Shown here: one piece after another, positions 26,831 through 35,118 of the stretch
How the letters are laid out: each line of letters opens with the position of its first letter
Position numbering within the stretch: position 1 is the first letter of the stretch
Origin: Leptofilum sp041748655
GTDB lineage: Bacteria; Chloroflexota; Anaerolineae; Promineifilales; Promineifilaceae
Length of the DNA stretch: 64,000 nucleotides
NCBI GenBank assembly: GCA_041748655.1
Contig: JBGTCV010000137.1
Location: 1 to 64,000 of the forward strand
Direction: 5' to 3'
The notes under the pieces: generated by a model
Databases searched by the model: none
Told to the model about the DNA's origin: nothing
What the model saw: only the letters and a program-made list of their open reading frames with translations
Translations under genes and position numbers: made by a program

Positions 26831-27520
26831 ATTCGAATAAAGGACTTACCGAAATCAGATCAGCCGCGAGAGCGGCTGATTCGTGTTGGAGAGAGTGCGC
26901 TTTCAAGCATAGAGATTCTGGCACTTTTGCTGCGCAGCGGAACCCGCGAAGAAAACGCGCTGAGGTTGGCAGAGAGGCTACTTGTTACGTTTGGCGGCAT
27001 CAAAGGCCTGGCCCATGCTGCCATTGCCGATCTGCAAAAGATAAAGGGTATAGGGCCAGACAAGGCCGCAGTGATTAGGGCAGCAGCAGAGCTTGGGTGG
27101 CGCTTGCAGCAGCAAGAGGAAGATGATAGGCCGAGAGTTGTTTCACCGGCCGTTGCTGCCGATCTAGTAATCCCAGATATGCGAGAGATCAGTGAACCGA
27201 TACTCAAAATTGTGCTATTGAACACGCGCAATAACCTGATAGCGGTTGAGACGATTACCTTGTCGCCAGTGTTTGGCGTGCGCCAGGTAGTCAGAGCAAT
27301 TTTCCAGTTAGCTATCAAGGCAAACGCCGCCGCTGTTATCCTGGCACACAATCATCGGGCAGAGGAGGGGGCTGTTCCCTCTCCCCAGGATATTGCTTTA
27401 ACAGCAGAGCTTGTGAAGGCTGGCCAGCTGTTCAGCATCGAGGTGCTGGATCACCTAATTGTTTGTCAAAGTAGGTACGTTTCTCTCAAAGAAAGGGGAC
27501 TAGGGTTTGATGCCTGGTAG
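26831..27520 (+). CDS. radC: RadC-like JAB/MPN-domain protein with no normal start codon
   Basis: About 229 residues. The UPF0758 N-terminal helices (RIKDLPKSDQPRERLIRVGE, then LALLLRSGT) and the JAB metal site (LAHNHRAEEGAVPSPQD) are intact. No ATG, GTG or TTG precedes this conserved N-terminus in frame; the frame opens only at 26762. An ATT at 26831 sits exactly where family members start. The first normal start (TTG, 26927) would remove ~32 conserved residues. RadC homologues are common on conjugative elements; their molecular role is unsettled. Confidence 0.8.
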   Translation: MRIKDLPKSDQPRERLIRVGESALSSIEILALLLRSGTREENALRLAERLLVTFGGIKGLAHAAIADLQKIKGIGPDKAAVIRAAAELGWRLQQQEEDDRPRVVSPAVAADLVIPDMREISEPILKIVLLNTRNNLIAVETITLSPVFGVRQVVRAIFQLAIKANAAAVILAHNHRAEEGAVPSPQDIALTAELVKAGQLFSIEVLDHLIVCQSRYVSLKERGLGFDAW

Positions 27521-27536
27521 CGGATTGCTTTGCATC

Positions 27537-27650
27537 TGGAGCGTTGCCGACAATCGTAGCAGTTGACGTTTTGACGCCCGTCAAGTCACGCCTACGGCTT
27601 GATAATGACAGGCTAACGCTCAACTGCTCATATCGCTTGCCGCTGCTCCA
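27537..27650 (+). ncRNA. Imperfect long hairpin before the DUF2958 gene
   Basis: Outer arms TGGAGC/GCTCCA (27537-27542, 27645-27650), middle arms AGCAGTTG/CAACTGCT (27558-27565, 27621-27628) and an inner TTGAC/GTCAA hairpin. It sits between radC and the DUF2958 gene, in the same position as the hairpins at 24713 and 29008, but its sequence is different. Confidence 0.4.
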
Positions 27651-27703
27651 GGAAGCAGCTTCAGTATAAGTTTCACTTGCGAGAGCAAGTAGAAAGGGTC
27701 AGC

Positions 27704-28024
27704 ATGTCACTGCTGCCAAAAGAAGTAAGAGAGCAACTCCCTGAGCTCTATGCAACCGAGGAATTGGGGTTAACGGCCGTTGCCGTGGTGAAGTTCTTCA
27801 CCCCAGATAGTAACTGGACATGGTACGCCACAGAGTTTGATGGCACCGACACTTTCTTTGGGTTTGTTATTGGTCTTGTGGCCGAGCTTGGCTACTTTAG
27901 CCTCTCTGAGCTAGAGCAAGTTCGTGGGCCAATGGGATTGCCCATCGAGCGCGACGAGCACTTCAAGCCAAAATCTCTTCAGGAGTTGCAAGATCACTAC
28001 GATGAAAAGGGCTACGCTTTGTAG
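27704..28024 (+). CDS. DUF2958-family protein
   Basis: 106 residues with the family core TPDSNWTWYATEFDGTDTFF, then LGYFSLSELEQVRGPMGLPI and HFKP. DUF2958 proteins are typical of conjugative plasmids and ICEs, often near RadC and antirestriction genes; their function is not established. A small AAAGGGT site precedes the ATG. Confidence 0.82.
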   Translation: MSLLPKEVREQLPELYATEELGLTAVAVVKFFTPDSNWTWYATEFDGTDTFFGFVIGLVAELGYFSLSELEQVRGPMGLPIERDEHFKPKSLQELQDHYDEKGYAL

Positions 28025-28104
28025 CTGGAAGTTTCAGTGAGCGCGGGCCGGAGACAAAAGTCTCCGGCCTCATTTTGGTGTAGCCATATTGTGAAAGGGG
28101 AGGG

Positions 28105-28962
28105 CTATCCAATAAGCTCAATAACGTCCCTTTTGCTACTGACCCTCAAGTTATGAGTCTGCTTTGACCACTTGTTAAGTTTTGCTGCATTTAGACCAAA
28201 TCGTATAAAGGCTCTAAATTTTGCATACCACAGCAGCTTAGAATCACGATTAAAGAAGTTCAGTCGCACAAATAAGAGTTCGTACGCTGAGTACACAGCA
28301 AGGAAGTAGATAAAAGGAAGAATCAATACTGTCAGGACGGGTGGCAATAACAGATCGATTAGCCACGTGGTGTTGGCGAAATCATTGAGATTGGCCGCCA
28401 GGCCACGCACGGCTTGCCCAAGCAATATAAGTCCAATTATTCCAAGAAACACATCTAGAATTTTTTTGACGGCTGAATACTTTTGATCTGTTTCAGAGAA
28501 CGCACGTAGTAACACAACCGCCATAGTGATGGGCATTATCACAAGCTCAACGGGCAAGCTGAAGGGGTAAAAACCGATAATGAACTCCAGCAAAATTGTG
28601 AACGCAAATGCCTCTTTTACTTTCTTGCGGAAGAAACCCTCTTTTGATACTTCTGATAAGTTAAAAAACATCACTAAAGCCACGGTCATTGTCCAGGCAA
28701 TCGTAACTTTTAGATGATCCGAAGCGTTCCATACTCCTATTTTTGCTAGGCCCAAAATTAACAACGAGATGTAGGCCAAAAAGATTAGCAAGATGGGGAA
28801 GATTTTCTTCCCAAACAAAAGCTTGAGGAGCTGATAAACACTCCTGCCAATTGGTTTGTGTGCCTTGAAGAGAACCCACATCAACAGGAGGAGCGACCAA
28901 ACAGCGATTGCTATTTCCCGGTTGCCAAACTGATCTGTAACAAAGTTCAAGAGTCCGTCCAT
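28105..28962 (-). CDS. Polytopic membrane protein, unknown
   Basis: 285 residues with about seven hydrophobic segments, e.g. ILLIFLAYISLLILGLAKIG and VLTVLILPFIYFLAVYSAYE. The start at MDGLLNFVTDQFGNREIAIA is chosen because the longer reading frame adds an unlikely polar leader. It has no transporter or enzyme motif. It is on the opposite strand from its neighbours, so it is a separate cargo insertion. Confidence 0.55.
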   Translation of the reverse strand: MDGLLNFVTDQFGNREIAIAVWSLLLLMWVLFKAHKPIGRSVYQLLKLLFGKKIFPILLIFLAYISLLILGLAKIGVWNASDHLKVTIAWTMTVALVMFFNLSEVSKEGFFRKKVKEAFAFTILLEFIIGFYPFSLPVELVIMPITMAVVLLRAFSETDQKYSAVKKILDVFLGIIGLILLGQAVRGLAANLNDFANTTWLIDLLLPPVLTVLILPFIYFLAVYSAYELLFVRLNFFNRDSKLLWYAKFRAFIRFGLNAAKLNKWSKQTHNLRVSSKRDVIELIG

Positions 28963-29007
28963 ACACTTACTATACGCCCAAGCATTTTTAGAGTTGTGGT
29001 CTTTTCT

Positions 29008-29129
29008 GCCTGCATTTTTGTATTGTGTCAGCCACCTTGAACAGTCAAGCGTCAAGATGAACCCGGCACGGCCGTGCCGGGCGCTTGACTGTTCAAGGCA
29101 TCCGGCTGTTCTGCTTTGGACAAGCAGGC
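29008..29129 (+). ncRNA. Long structured hairpin, copy 2, upstream of a small gene
   Basis: Outer arms GCCTGC/GCAGGC (29008-29013, 29124-29129). The shared block runs from CAGCCACC at 29029 to GGCATCCGGCTG ending at 29108. Inside are perfect 15-bp arms TTGAACAGTCAAGCG and complement, and an inner CGGCACGGCCGTGCCG palindrome. The ends match copy 1 closely while the stem has covaried. Confidence 0.6.
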
Positions 29130-29174
29130 ATGAATAGACCTGCGTGTAATAATTACTTCAAAGAAAGGGACACC

Positions 29175-29393
29175 ATGTCCTTGAAGAAACTACCCGCTTT
29201 TAGAGGGTACACAGTAGATAACAAGCTGGGCCAGTTCCGCAAAGCTGAAGCTGGCGAGCTCCCAGAGTTCATTGAATTCAAGAGCGAGCGTGGCCAAGAG
29301 CTTATGAAGCAACTGCACCAGGAAGGGTATACCACACCGCCAATGGTGTTGAACGACCAGGGCCAGTGGACTACAGATTTTGAAGAGAAGTAG
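29175..29393 (+). CDS. Small acidic protein, unknown
   Basis: 72 residues, start chosen at the ATG after GAAAGGG. It has no recognised domain; mixed charge, no hydrophobic segment. It follows the second long hairpin and is closed by a terminator at 29411-29442, so it forms its own transcription unit. Confidence 0.5.
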   Translation: MSLKKLPAFRGYTVDNKLGQFRKAEAGELPEFIEFKSERGQELMKQLHQEGYTTPPMVLNDQGQWTTDFEEK

Positions 29394-29410
29394 TCAAGGA
29401 CAAATCTAGA

Positions 29411-29442
29411 GCCAATCACCTAATCGGTGGCTGGCTTTTTTT
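29411..29442 (+). terminator. Rho-independent terminator
   Basis: A ten-base stem (GCCAATCACC with GGTGGCTGGC, one mismatch and one wobble) with a 5-base loop and seven T. Confidence 0.8.
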
Positions 29443-29494
29443 GTTTGGTTTGAGATTCTTGAGAAGAAAAATGCGGTATGTTACGCTCATTTTC

Positions 29495-29971
29495 ATGCCG
29501 CAAAAACGAGAATTAGATAAGCCTGGTTTCGACGCAGAAAGCCTGCACACGTTGAAAAATGGGCTTTTTGAGGCATGGGAACAATTACCACCGGAACATC
29601 AAGCAACAGCGCTTCTTGTGCTGTTAGAAGAGCTAATGGAGAGCAACTATCGGGCATGGATAAAGGAGACTATTGGCCTGCGCTGGCCAATAGAAACAGA
29701 ATTGCTGGCAACAGCTTTCCCGCGTATTCAGATCACTCGTGATGATCTGGTACAGGCACACATCTATGAGGACGATGTTGCCCAGCTTACAGATGAGGAC
29801 TTGCGCACAATTTCGCAAACAATGCGTGAGCACTATATACATGATGTGTTTTGGCCTGAATTAGCCTATGTTGCTAATGGGATACTAGAAGAAAAAAGTG
29901 GAGACACCTCCCAACAGGCCGAGACTGCTAACGAGGTGCTGAGTGAAGTGGGGTTTGATGATACTGAATAG
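29495..29971 (+). CDS. Unknown protein, paralogue of the 30706 gene
   Basis: 158 residues. It shares with the protein at 30706 an N-terminal helix (LK-G-F-AWEQLPPEHQATA), a middle ITRDDLVQAHIYEDDVAQLTDED segment and a C-terminal NEVLSEVGFD. The start is fixed by this alignment and by an identical upstream string (GCTCATTTTCATGCC) in both genes. No catalytic motif is seen. Likely a regulatory or structural cargo protein. Confidence 0.55.
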   Translation: MPQKRELDKPGFDAESLHTLKNGLFEAWEQLPPEHQATALLVLLEELMESNYRAWIKETIGLRWPIETELLATAFPRIQITRDDLVQAHIYEDDVAQLTDEDLRTISQTMREHYIHDVFWPELAYVANGILEEKSGDTSQQAETANEVLSEVGFDDTE

Positions 29972-30117
29972 TCATGAGTCAATTTCAATACAAGGCGTGT
30001 AAAGACGCCCGAATATAGAACGAAATTTCTATATCTTATTCACTTTTAATAGAGATTAAGCTATACTTGCCGACAATACGTGCGGGGTAATACAACAATA
30101 CCTTTAAGGAGATAGTC

Positions 30118-30201
30118 GTGTTTCTAAAGAAAGTTTTCGTAAGTTTTGATTACGAACTTGATCGTCACTATAAATTCATTATGAGATCCTTAGTCTGGTA
30201 G
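30118..30201 (+). pseudogene. 5' fragment of a TIR-like (DUF1863) protein gene
   Basis: A strong AAGGAG site and GTG start 27 codons beginning VFLKKVFVSFDYELDRHYKF, which matches the first strand of MTH538/DUF1863 TIR-like proteins (consensus KKVFISFDY). A stop then follows. The rest of the TIR domain is absent and the sequence continues in another frame into a different gene, so this looks like a deletion remnant. Confidence 0.5.
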
Positions 30202-30242
30202 TAGCAGTTATTGCCCTTATTGCTTCTGGCATTTCGATTTAT

Positions 30243-30635
30243 ATGGCACGTCAGTCAAACAAAACATCGATAGCCTCAATTGAGTTCGTTATGAATGAGC
30301 GAATAACTGCTACAAAAGAGCGTGTGAGTGATCTTACTCTTCGAATGGCCCCTTTACTAACAAAAGACAGTAGAACAGCTGAGGATGAAAGGATGCTTGA
30401 GATTTATGAGCGCAACTTCAAACTTGCTATAGAGAACAACCTGAATGCTTACGAGGAAGTATGTGCCAAGTATTTAGATGGCAAAGCTGACCGTGAACGA
30501 TTTGTAAAAACGTATAAAAGAGAAATCAGGCAGTTAGTTGAAAACCAAGAATATAGAGAGCGCTTTGATGGAGTAACGTCACCTTACAAGGCAATTCTAA
30601 AGGTATATGACGAATGGGAAAATCTTGAAAAATAA
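30243..30635 (+). CDS. Membrane-anchored helical protein, probably 5'-truncated
   Basis: 130 residues from the ATG. The frame is open further upstream to 30174 and there encodes a clear membrane segment (LVVAVIALIASGISIYMARQ), but no start codon is found before it. The C-terminal part is a charged helical domain. The gene probably lost its 5' end in the same event that left the TIR fragment just upstream. Confidence 0.45.
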   Translation: MARQSNKTSIASIEFVMNERITATKERVSDLTLRMAPLLTKDSRTAEDERMLEIYERNFKLAIENNLNAYEEVCAKYLDGKADRERFVKTYKREIRQLVENQEYRERFDGVTSPYKAILKVYDEWENLEK

Positions 30636-30705
30636 AAGACTTGCCATTTTTCTAGATCATCAAACTCCATTGTAAAAGACAAAAAGACATGCTAGGCTCA
30701 TTTTC

Positions 30706-31362
30706 ATGCCATCAAAGCAAGAAGGGGAGCGCCCACAGTTTGATTCGAAAGTGTTACAAGAACTGAAGGATACAATTTTCACAGCTTGGGCCTTTTTGCC
30801 TCCTGAACACCAGGCTACAGTGACAATGGTTCTTACAACCCAGGTTCTCCGGAGCGAGTGGGGAGAATGGCTGAGAGGAGCAGTAGCACTATGGCGTGAG
30901 GGTAAGCTCGGAATGGATTTTCCGCTTATACCCGGTATGCCAATAGAAGCAATCAAGCATTTTCAGCCATCATTTCCAGTTATTTCAATTAGCCGCGGCG
31001 ACTTACAGCGGTTCTTCACAGCTGAAGAAATGGGACAGTTTACCGACCAAGAGATTGCTCAGATTGCAGAGGAAGTGGGGATTGGTTTTACGGACGATCC
31101 TGGATTCTGGTACACAGTGCAAGAGATAGGGCAGCGCATTTTATCAGAGCGGCACGACTGGACAGCAAAGCCTTACGCCAAAGAGGGTCCAGATTTCTCC
31201 CATTGGATGCAGCAAGTAGATGAAGCCGTTTGGCAGATAGCCTTATGCAGCGTGTATGACCTACCAGACTATGATTTTTACTCAATGTTTCAAGACGGAG
31301 CGTCGTCGGCCGAAGCTGCTAACGAGGCGTTGAGCGAGGCGGGGTTTGATCTTTTTGAATAG
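30706..31362 (+). CDS. Unknown protein, paralogue of the 29495 gene
   Basis: 218 residues, longer than its paralogue through two insertions (~60-85 and ~145-195). Shared segments are TAWAFLPPEHQATV, ISRGDLQRFFTAEEMGQFTDQEI and NEALSEAGFD. The same short upstream string ends in its ATG, which suggests a duplicated promoter with little or no leader. No motif gives a function. Confidence 0.55.
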   Translation: MPSKQEGERPQFDSKVLQELKDTIFTAWAFLPPEHQATVTMVLTTQVLRSEWGEWLRGAVALWREGKLGMDFPLIPGMPIEAIKHFQPSFPVISISRGDLQRFFTAEEMGQFTDQEIAQIAEEVGIGFTDDPGFWYTVQEIGQRILSERHDWTAKPYAKEGPDFSHWMQQVDEAVWQIALCSVYDLPDYDFYSMFQDGASSAEAANEALSEAGFDLFE

Positions 31363-31495
31363 GTTAGCCTACTTTGGTCGCTGGAACAGAAGCCGAAGGC
31401 TTGCAAATCAGTTTGGGGCAATTGCCATTTTCATTCTATTTGGGTTTGGAATGACTTGGTTAGTAGCGCGGCAAGGATTCAGCTTTGGAGGCTAA
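31355..31495 (+). CDS. Very small membrane protein (putative)
   Basis: 46 codons from a TTG overlapping the end of the preceding gene. It encodes a basic N-terminus and one membrane segment (FGAIAIFILFGFGMTWLVA). It is coupled by overlap and followed within 9 bases by the next gene. Its 3' end is part of the segment duplicated near 49990. Confidence 0.4.
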   Translation: MNRLAYFGRWNRSRRLANQFGAIAIFILFGFGMTWLVARQGFSFGG

Positions 31496-31504
31496 ACGGC
31501 CGTT

Positions 31505-31723
31505 ATGGACAATAAGTCCGATGATGAATCTTTAGCCAGGCTCAAAGAAAGTATGCTGGAAGCTCAAGTAGAAGCTGCCTTGGGAGGTCATGACTTGGCC
31601 GAATGGGAGCAGACAGGGAATGGTTATCAGGCCATATGCCGACTTTGCCAGTCTACTACGTGGGTGAAAATGAATGGCCTGAGGTACAGCCTTCTTGCAA
31701 ACACTTGTCCTGGCATCCAGTAG
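31505..31723 (+). CDS. Small protein with a zinc-type cysteine pair
   Basis: 72 residues, acidic helical first half (ESLARLKESMLEAQVEAALG) then GYQAICRLCQSTTWVK and a final cysteine, possibly binding a metal. A decayed copy lies at about 49840-49986 on the other strand. Function unknown. Confidence 0.55.
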   Translation: MDNKSDDESLARLKESMLEAQVEAALGGHDLAEWEQTGNGYQAICRLCQSTTWVKMNGLRYSLLANTCPGIQ

Positions 31724-31758
31724 ATATTCTGCGGCGTTCCAGTTTCGTTCTTAATTCA

Positions 31759-33756
31759 TCAGTCATGGATATTCATTTGGTCGAATAAAATCCTGTTTCT
31801 GAGTTCTGCATCTCGTAGCAATTTATCGTAGCCAATAACTTCCACGTAAGCATTAAGAGCCGGGTGAAACGAAAAGTAGCCCTCGCCATCTGGCGTTTTG
31901 ATCATTTTATGGGTATACGTAAACCTGTCGCGTTGCTTTTCTGTCAAATCGCATATGGCATAACAGTAAAATGGCGTGGTTTCATCTATATAGATCGCTC
32001 GCCCTTTGTTCGTTTGGATTTTGCCTTCACGCATCTTTTTTACATATAAATTCATTTGCTCAACAGGATCACTATCTTCCCTCATTGGTCTTTTGAACTC
32101 AAAAACTGTCACACTATCCTTTGGTTGACTTTCAATAACGGCTATTGGTCGGTCAAAAAAGAACAGAAGGTCAGGTCTATCGCTATAGTCAGACTCAATA
32201 GGTTCAACCTGTGTTAATGGCTTGTCAGAGGATAGATAACGATGAAATGACAGCCGTTCATCAATAATCCATAAATTCTGTTGTTCGTAGTCAATATCGT
32301 CCGAGGTGCTCCTTATCGGGAAAATTAGTTTGTGGATCGCACTTTCCTGAGCGAACTTCATATCTTCACCCATTTCCATGTATCGTTTTAAAAGGGCGAG
32401 AGTTTTTCGTCTTTGAACCACATACTCAGCTAAGGCAGCTTTACTGAAATCGTTCCATTCCTCAAGAAACTTGTCATACTTTTGATTTATTTCGTCGTCG
32501 GGATCAAGCAACTTCTCATTTGACGCATTTAGAATAGCATCTGCTTTTTCCCGCAACTGTTCTTCAACCTGTCTTTTGACTTTAAATAGCTCAACCTCAA
32601 GTTTTACCCCACTCAAATCAGGGGGAATCTGGTCCAAAGCATCAGGGTGGTGTTTCAACACACTGCGGTATTGAGGAGCATTGTTGTAAACAAAATCTTG
32701 AATTTTCTCTTCTTTATCTACTCTAATGGGGGCAGTGATGGGGGCCAAGTAGCTTCGGACTTCTTTAATAGTCTGATCTTCAATCTCAGACCAGAGCACC
32801 TCGCCTAAATATCTCATTTGACCTTCGGCAAACACGGTAAATCCTGTTCGCTGATTATCTACATGGCTATCCAAAAACAGACTGGACAAATAACCCATGT
32901 ACACCAACAAACCATTGCCCTCTACTTCCTGAATTCTGCTAGGCAGATTAGGTACATTTTTGCTATTTAACTTCACAGAAGTTACAACGCTGTGCCGAGC
33001 ACAAAAATTGACACGATGAGCCGTTTCCGCACGAGCCACAAGCAAAAAATGAAACAGTGTAAACTCATGCTCATCAATCTTAAATACGCATTTTTCTTCG
33101 TTTGAAACCCGCTCAAAATATAATTGCTTTAGGTCTATGCTCTCAAACTTATCTTCTAAGAGGATGTCTGGCATACGCCTCAACACAAAATATTCTAGAA
33201 AATGCTCGACAATTCGATTTGCGATTGCATCCAGACGCAATGGAACGTTACTTGCATACTTTTCCTTCATGGATTGCAAGCTGACTTTAGTTCGAACAAC
33301 TATTCCATCCTGTGTCAGAACATGATTTTGTATAGGCTCTTCATTTGACAACACAAAATCGAAAACACGGCTTAACGTTTGCCCGTTTTCTTTGAAACGA
33401 CTTTCTATATGAACACTATCAAATGCTTTGAGCCATACAAATCTCCCTACACCCTTTCCTCCAGCACTCATCTTGCGAGTCGATTCCGCAGTGTTGAACG
33501 ACTTGTAGTTGCCCGAATCAAAGCCGATGCCGCTATCAATAACGTCAAAGCCTATTATAGGAGCAATTTTAAACTGCTCCTCATCGAGTGCTAACACTCC
33601 AGTGTCTCGATGAACAACGACTCTGATATTTCCGCCAGGATTATCAGAATCATTAATAGCATCAATTGAGTTTACAACGGCTTCAAACAGCGGGAATAGT
33701 CCCTGCCTGGATGACAAAGTAACATTGTTTACCTTGCCTATTAAGTCAGTCTGCAC
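31759..33756 (-). CDS. GHKL ATPase fused to a predicted PD-(D/E)XK nuclease
   Basis: 665 residues from a GTG with AGGAGTAGG upstream. The N-terminal GHKL fold has the N-box EAVVNSIDA (residues 25-33), DSGIGF (74-79) and GGKGVGR (99-105), as in Hsp90, gyrase B and MutL. A coiled region spans ~380-470. The C-terminal ~120 residues have a nuclease-like pattern (RPDLLFFF, then VTVFEFKRPM). An ATP-gated DNA-cutting defence protein is a reasonable inference. It lies beside a resolvase and a type III restriction system. Confidence 0.65.
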   Translation of the reverse strand: MQTDLIGKVNNVTLSSRQGLFPLFEAVVNSIDAINDSDNPGGNIRVVVHRDTGVLALDEEQFKIAPIIGFDVIDSGIGFDSGNYKSFNTAESTRKMSAGGKGVGRFVWLKAFDSVHIESRFKENGQTLSRVFDFVLSNEEPIQNHVLTQDGIVVRTKVSLQSMKEKYASNVPLRLDAIANRIVEHFLEYFVLRRMPDILLEDKFESIDLKQLYFERVSNEEKCVFKIDEHEFTLFHFLLVARAETAHRVNFCARHSVVTSVKLNSKNVPNLPSRIQEVEGNGLLVYMGYLSSLFLDSHVDNQRTGFTVFAEGQMRYLGEVLWSEIEDQTIKEVRSYLAPITAPIRVDKEEKIQDFVYNNAPQYRSVLKHHPDALDQIPPDLSGVKLEVELFKVKRQVEEQLREKADAILNASNEKLLDPDDEINQKYDKFLEEWNDFSKAALAEYVVQRRKTLALLKRYMEMGEDMKFAQESAIHKLIFPIRSTSDDIDYEQQNLWIIDERLSFHRYLSSDKPLTQVEPIESDYSDRPDLLFFFDRPIAVIESQPKDSVTVFEFKRPMREDSDPVEQMNLYVKKMREGKIQTNKGRAIYIDETTPFYCYAICDLTEKQRDRFTYTHKMIKTPDGEGYFSFHPALNAYVEVIGYDKLLRDAELRNRILFDQMNIHD

Positions 33757-33931
33757 AACCTACTCCTGTCAGGGGGAAACTTAGCTACAACATGAAATAA
33801 TGGGTTGAATGGCATAAGATTACCATATGTTCAACAGATTACTACTCTTTGCGAAACCCACCCATTCAAAATCTCAAAAGACTCGATAGCTCCTTCACGA
33901 TTTGCTATATTGTCTTTGTACTTCCAAAGAC

Positions 33932-34087
33932 ATGACTGACAATCGTTACAACACCAATGATTCCTTGCTTAACCGGCTCTTAACAGCCGCAGTGGGTGGG
34001 CCGTGGCTGGAAATTACAGCGGATGTATGGAAGTTAGCCAAGAAACTTTGGCGGGGACTGGCTGATGAGGGAATGTACGAAGTATAA
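33932..34087 (+). CDS. Very small protein, unknown
   Basis: 51 residues (start MTDNRYNTNDSLLNRLLTAA) with a helical, Trp-rich C-terminus. It is divergent from the GHKL-nuclease gene. Possibly a small regulator; support is limited to a reasonable start and open frame. Confidence 0.35.
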   Translation: MTDNRYNTNDSLLNRLLTAAVGGPWLEITADVWKLAKKLWRGLADEGMYEV

Positions 34088-34292
34088 TGCCCCCATAATT
34101 TCATCAGAGTGAGACGACTTTTTCATATCGGCTGATTTAACCTATTTGGAAAATGGTCCTTTTTCTTACTAATCAAACGTGTTTAGAAAACCCCCGTTTT
34201 CTTTACTTACTTTCTCCCCTTCCCCATTTTTATTCTTACACTGGTGCCACAAGTTAAGAAATTGCGTTAAGAAATCTAAGTTAAAAAACTTC

Positions 34293-34322
34293 TTGCAATG
34301 TTGGGTTTCTTGCCTATATACT
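34293..34322 (+). promoter_or_regulatory. Promoter of the resolvase gene
   Basis: TTGCAA (34293-34298) and TATACT (34317-34322) with 18-bp spacing. The expected start of transcription coincides with the ATG at 34329, so the mRNA may be leaderless. Short GTTAAGAAA direct repeats just upstream could be part of a resolution site. Confidence 0.5.
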
Positions 34323-34328
34323 GAGATC

Positions 34329-34880
34329 ATGTTCATCGGCTACGCTCGTGTGTCCACTGACGACCAAGATTTATCCCTCCAAATTGACGCTTTGGAAAAA
34401 GCAGGATGCAATAAAATATTCCGTGATAAAGCCAGCGGCGCTAAAAAAGAGCGACCTGGTTTGCTGGCTGCTTTAGAGTATGTGCGAGATAAGGAAGATA
34501 CGTTAGTCGTCTGGCGTTTGGATAGGCTGGGCCGATCACTACAACACCTGATTGAAACAATGAAGGTATTGGATGATCGGGCGATTGGGTTTAAGAGCTT
34601 GCAAGAGTCCATTGATACAACCACCAGCGGCGGCCGTCTCATTTTTCATATTTTTGGAGCATTGGCAGAGTTTGAGCGCAATTTAATTCGTGAGCGCACT
34701 ATGGCTGGCTTGGAGGCAGCCCGCGCTCGCGGCCGTAAAGGCGGACGACGCAAAGCGTTAGATAAAAACAAGCGCGAGCTGCTCATCAAGACTTACGAAG
34801 TCAGGCAACATTCTATCAAGGAAATGTGCGAGATGTTTGGTATCTCCAAACCGACGCTCTATAACTACCTACGGGAATAG
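34329..34880 (+). CDS. Small serine recombinase (resolvase/invertase)
   Basis: 183 residues, full-length. Catalytic serine 9 in GYARVSTDDQ, then WRLDRLGRSLQHL, ending with an HTH_7 domain (KEMCEMFGISKPTLYNYL). This is the Tn3-resolvase/invertase type and differs from the element's large integrase. It may resolve multimers or act on its own inverted site. No transposase gene accompanies it. Confidence 0.9.
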   Translation: MFIGYARVSTDDQDLSLQIDALEKAGCNKIFRDKASGAKKERPGLLAALEYVRDKEDTLVVWRLDRLGRSLQHLIETMKVLDDRAIGFKSLQESIDTTTSGGRLIFHIFGALAEFERNLIRERTMAGLEAARARGRKGGRRKALDKNKRELLIKTYEVRQHSIKEMCEMFGISKPTLYNYLRE

Positions 34881-35118
34881 GAACGGAAAATAAAAAAACG
34901 CCGATATTGAAGGGTTTTGTATGAATCACAGAAAATTCTTTTGTCGCTAGGGAAATGGATTCGTCCGGATTAGTTTTAACACTTGTGTCATACGTGACTG
35001 GTATCAGCCTGTCATTTCTCTTGGAGCAAGGCTTAATTTGAAACATTTAACGAACTTAGTGCTAGTTGATTTGTCAATTCAAAGGCCGACTGACCTGAAT
35101 GATAAAGCTTTTCTGTAT

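Noticed and set aside
24657..29442. Cassette array of an integron
   Set aside because: The hairpins are spaced far apart, enclose genes on both strands and lack matching recombination boxes.
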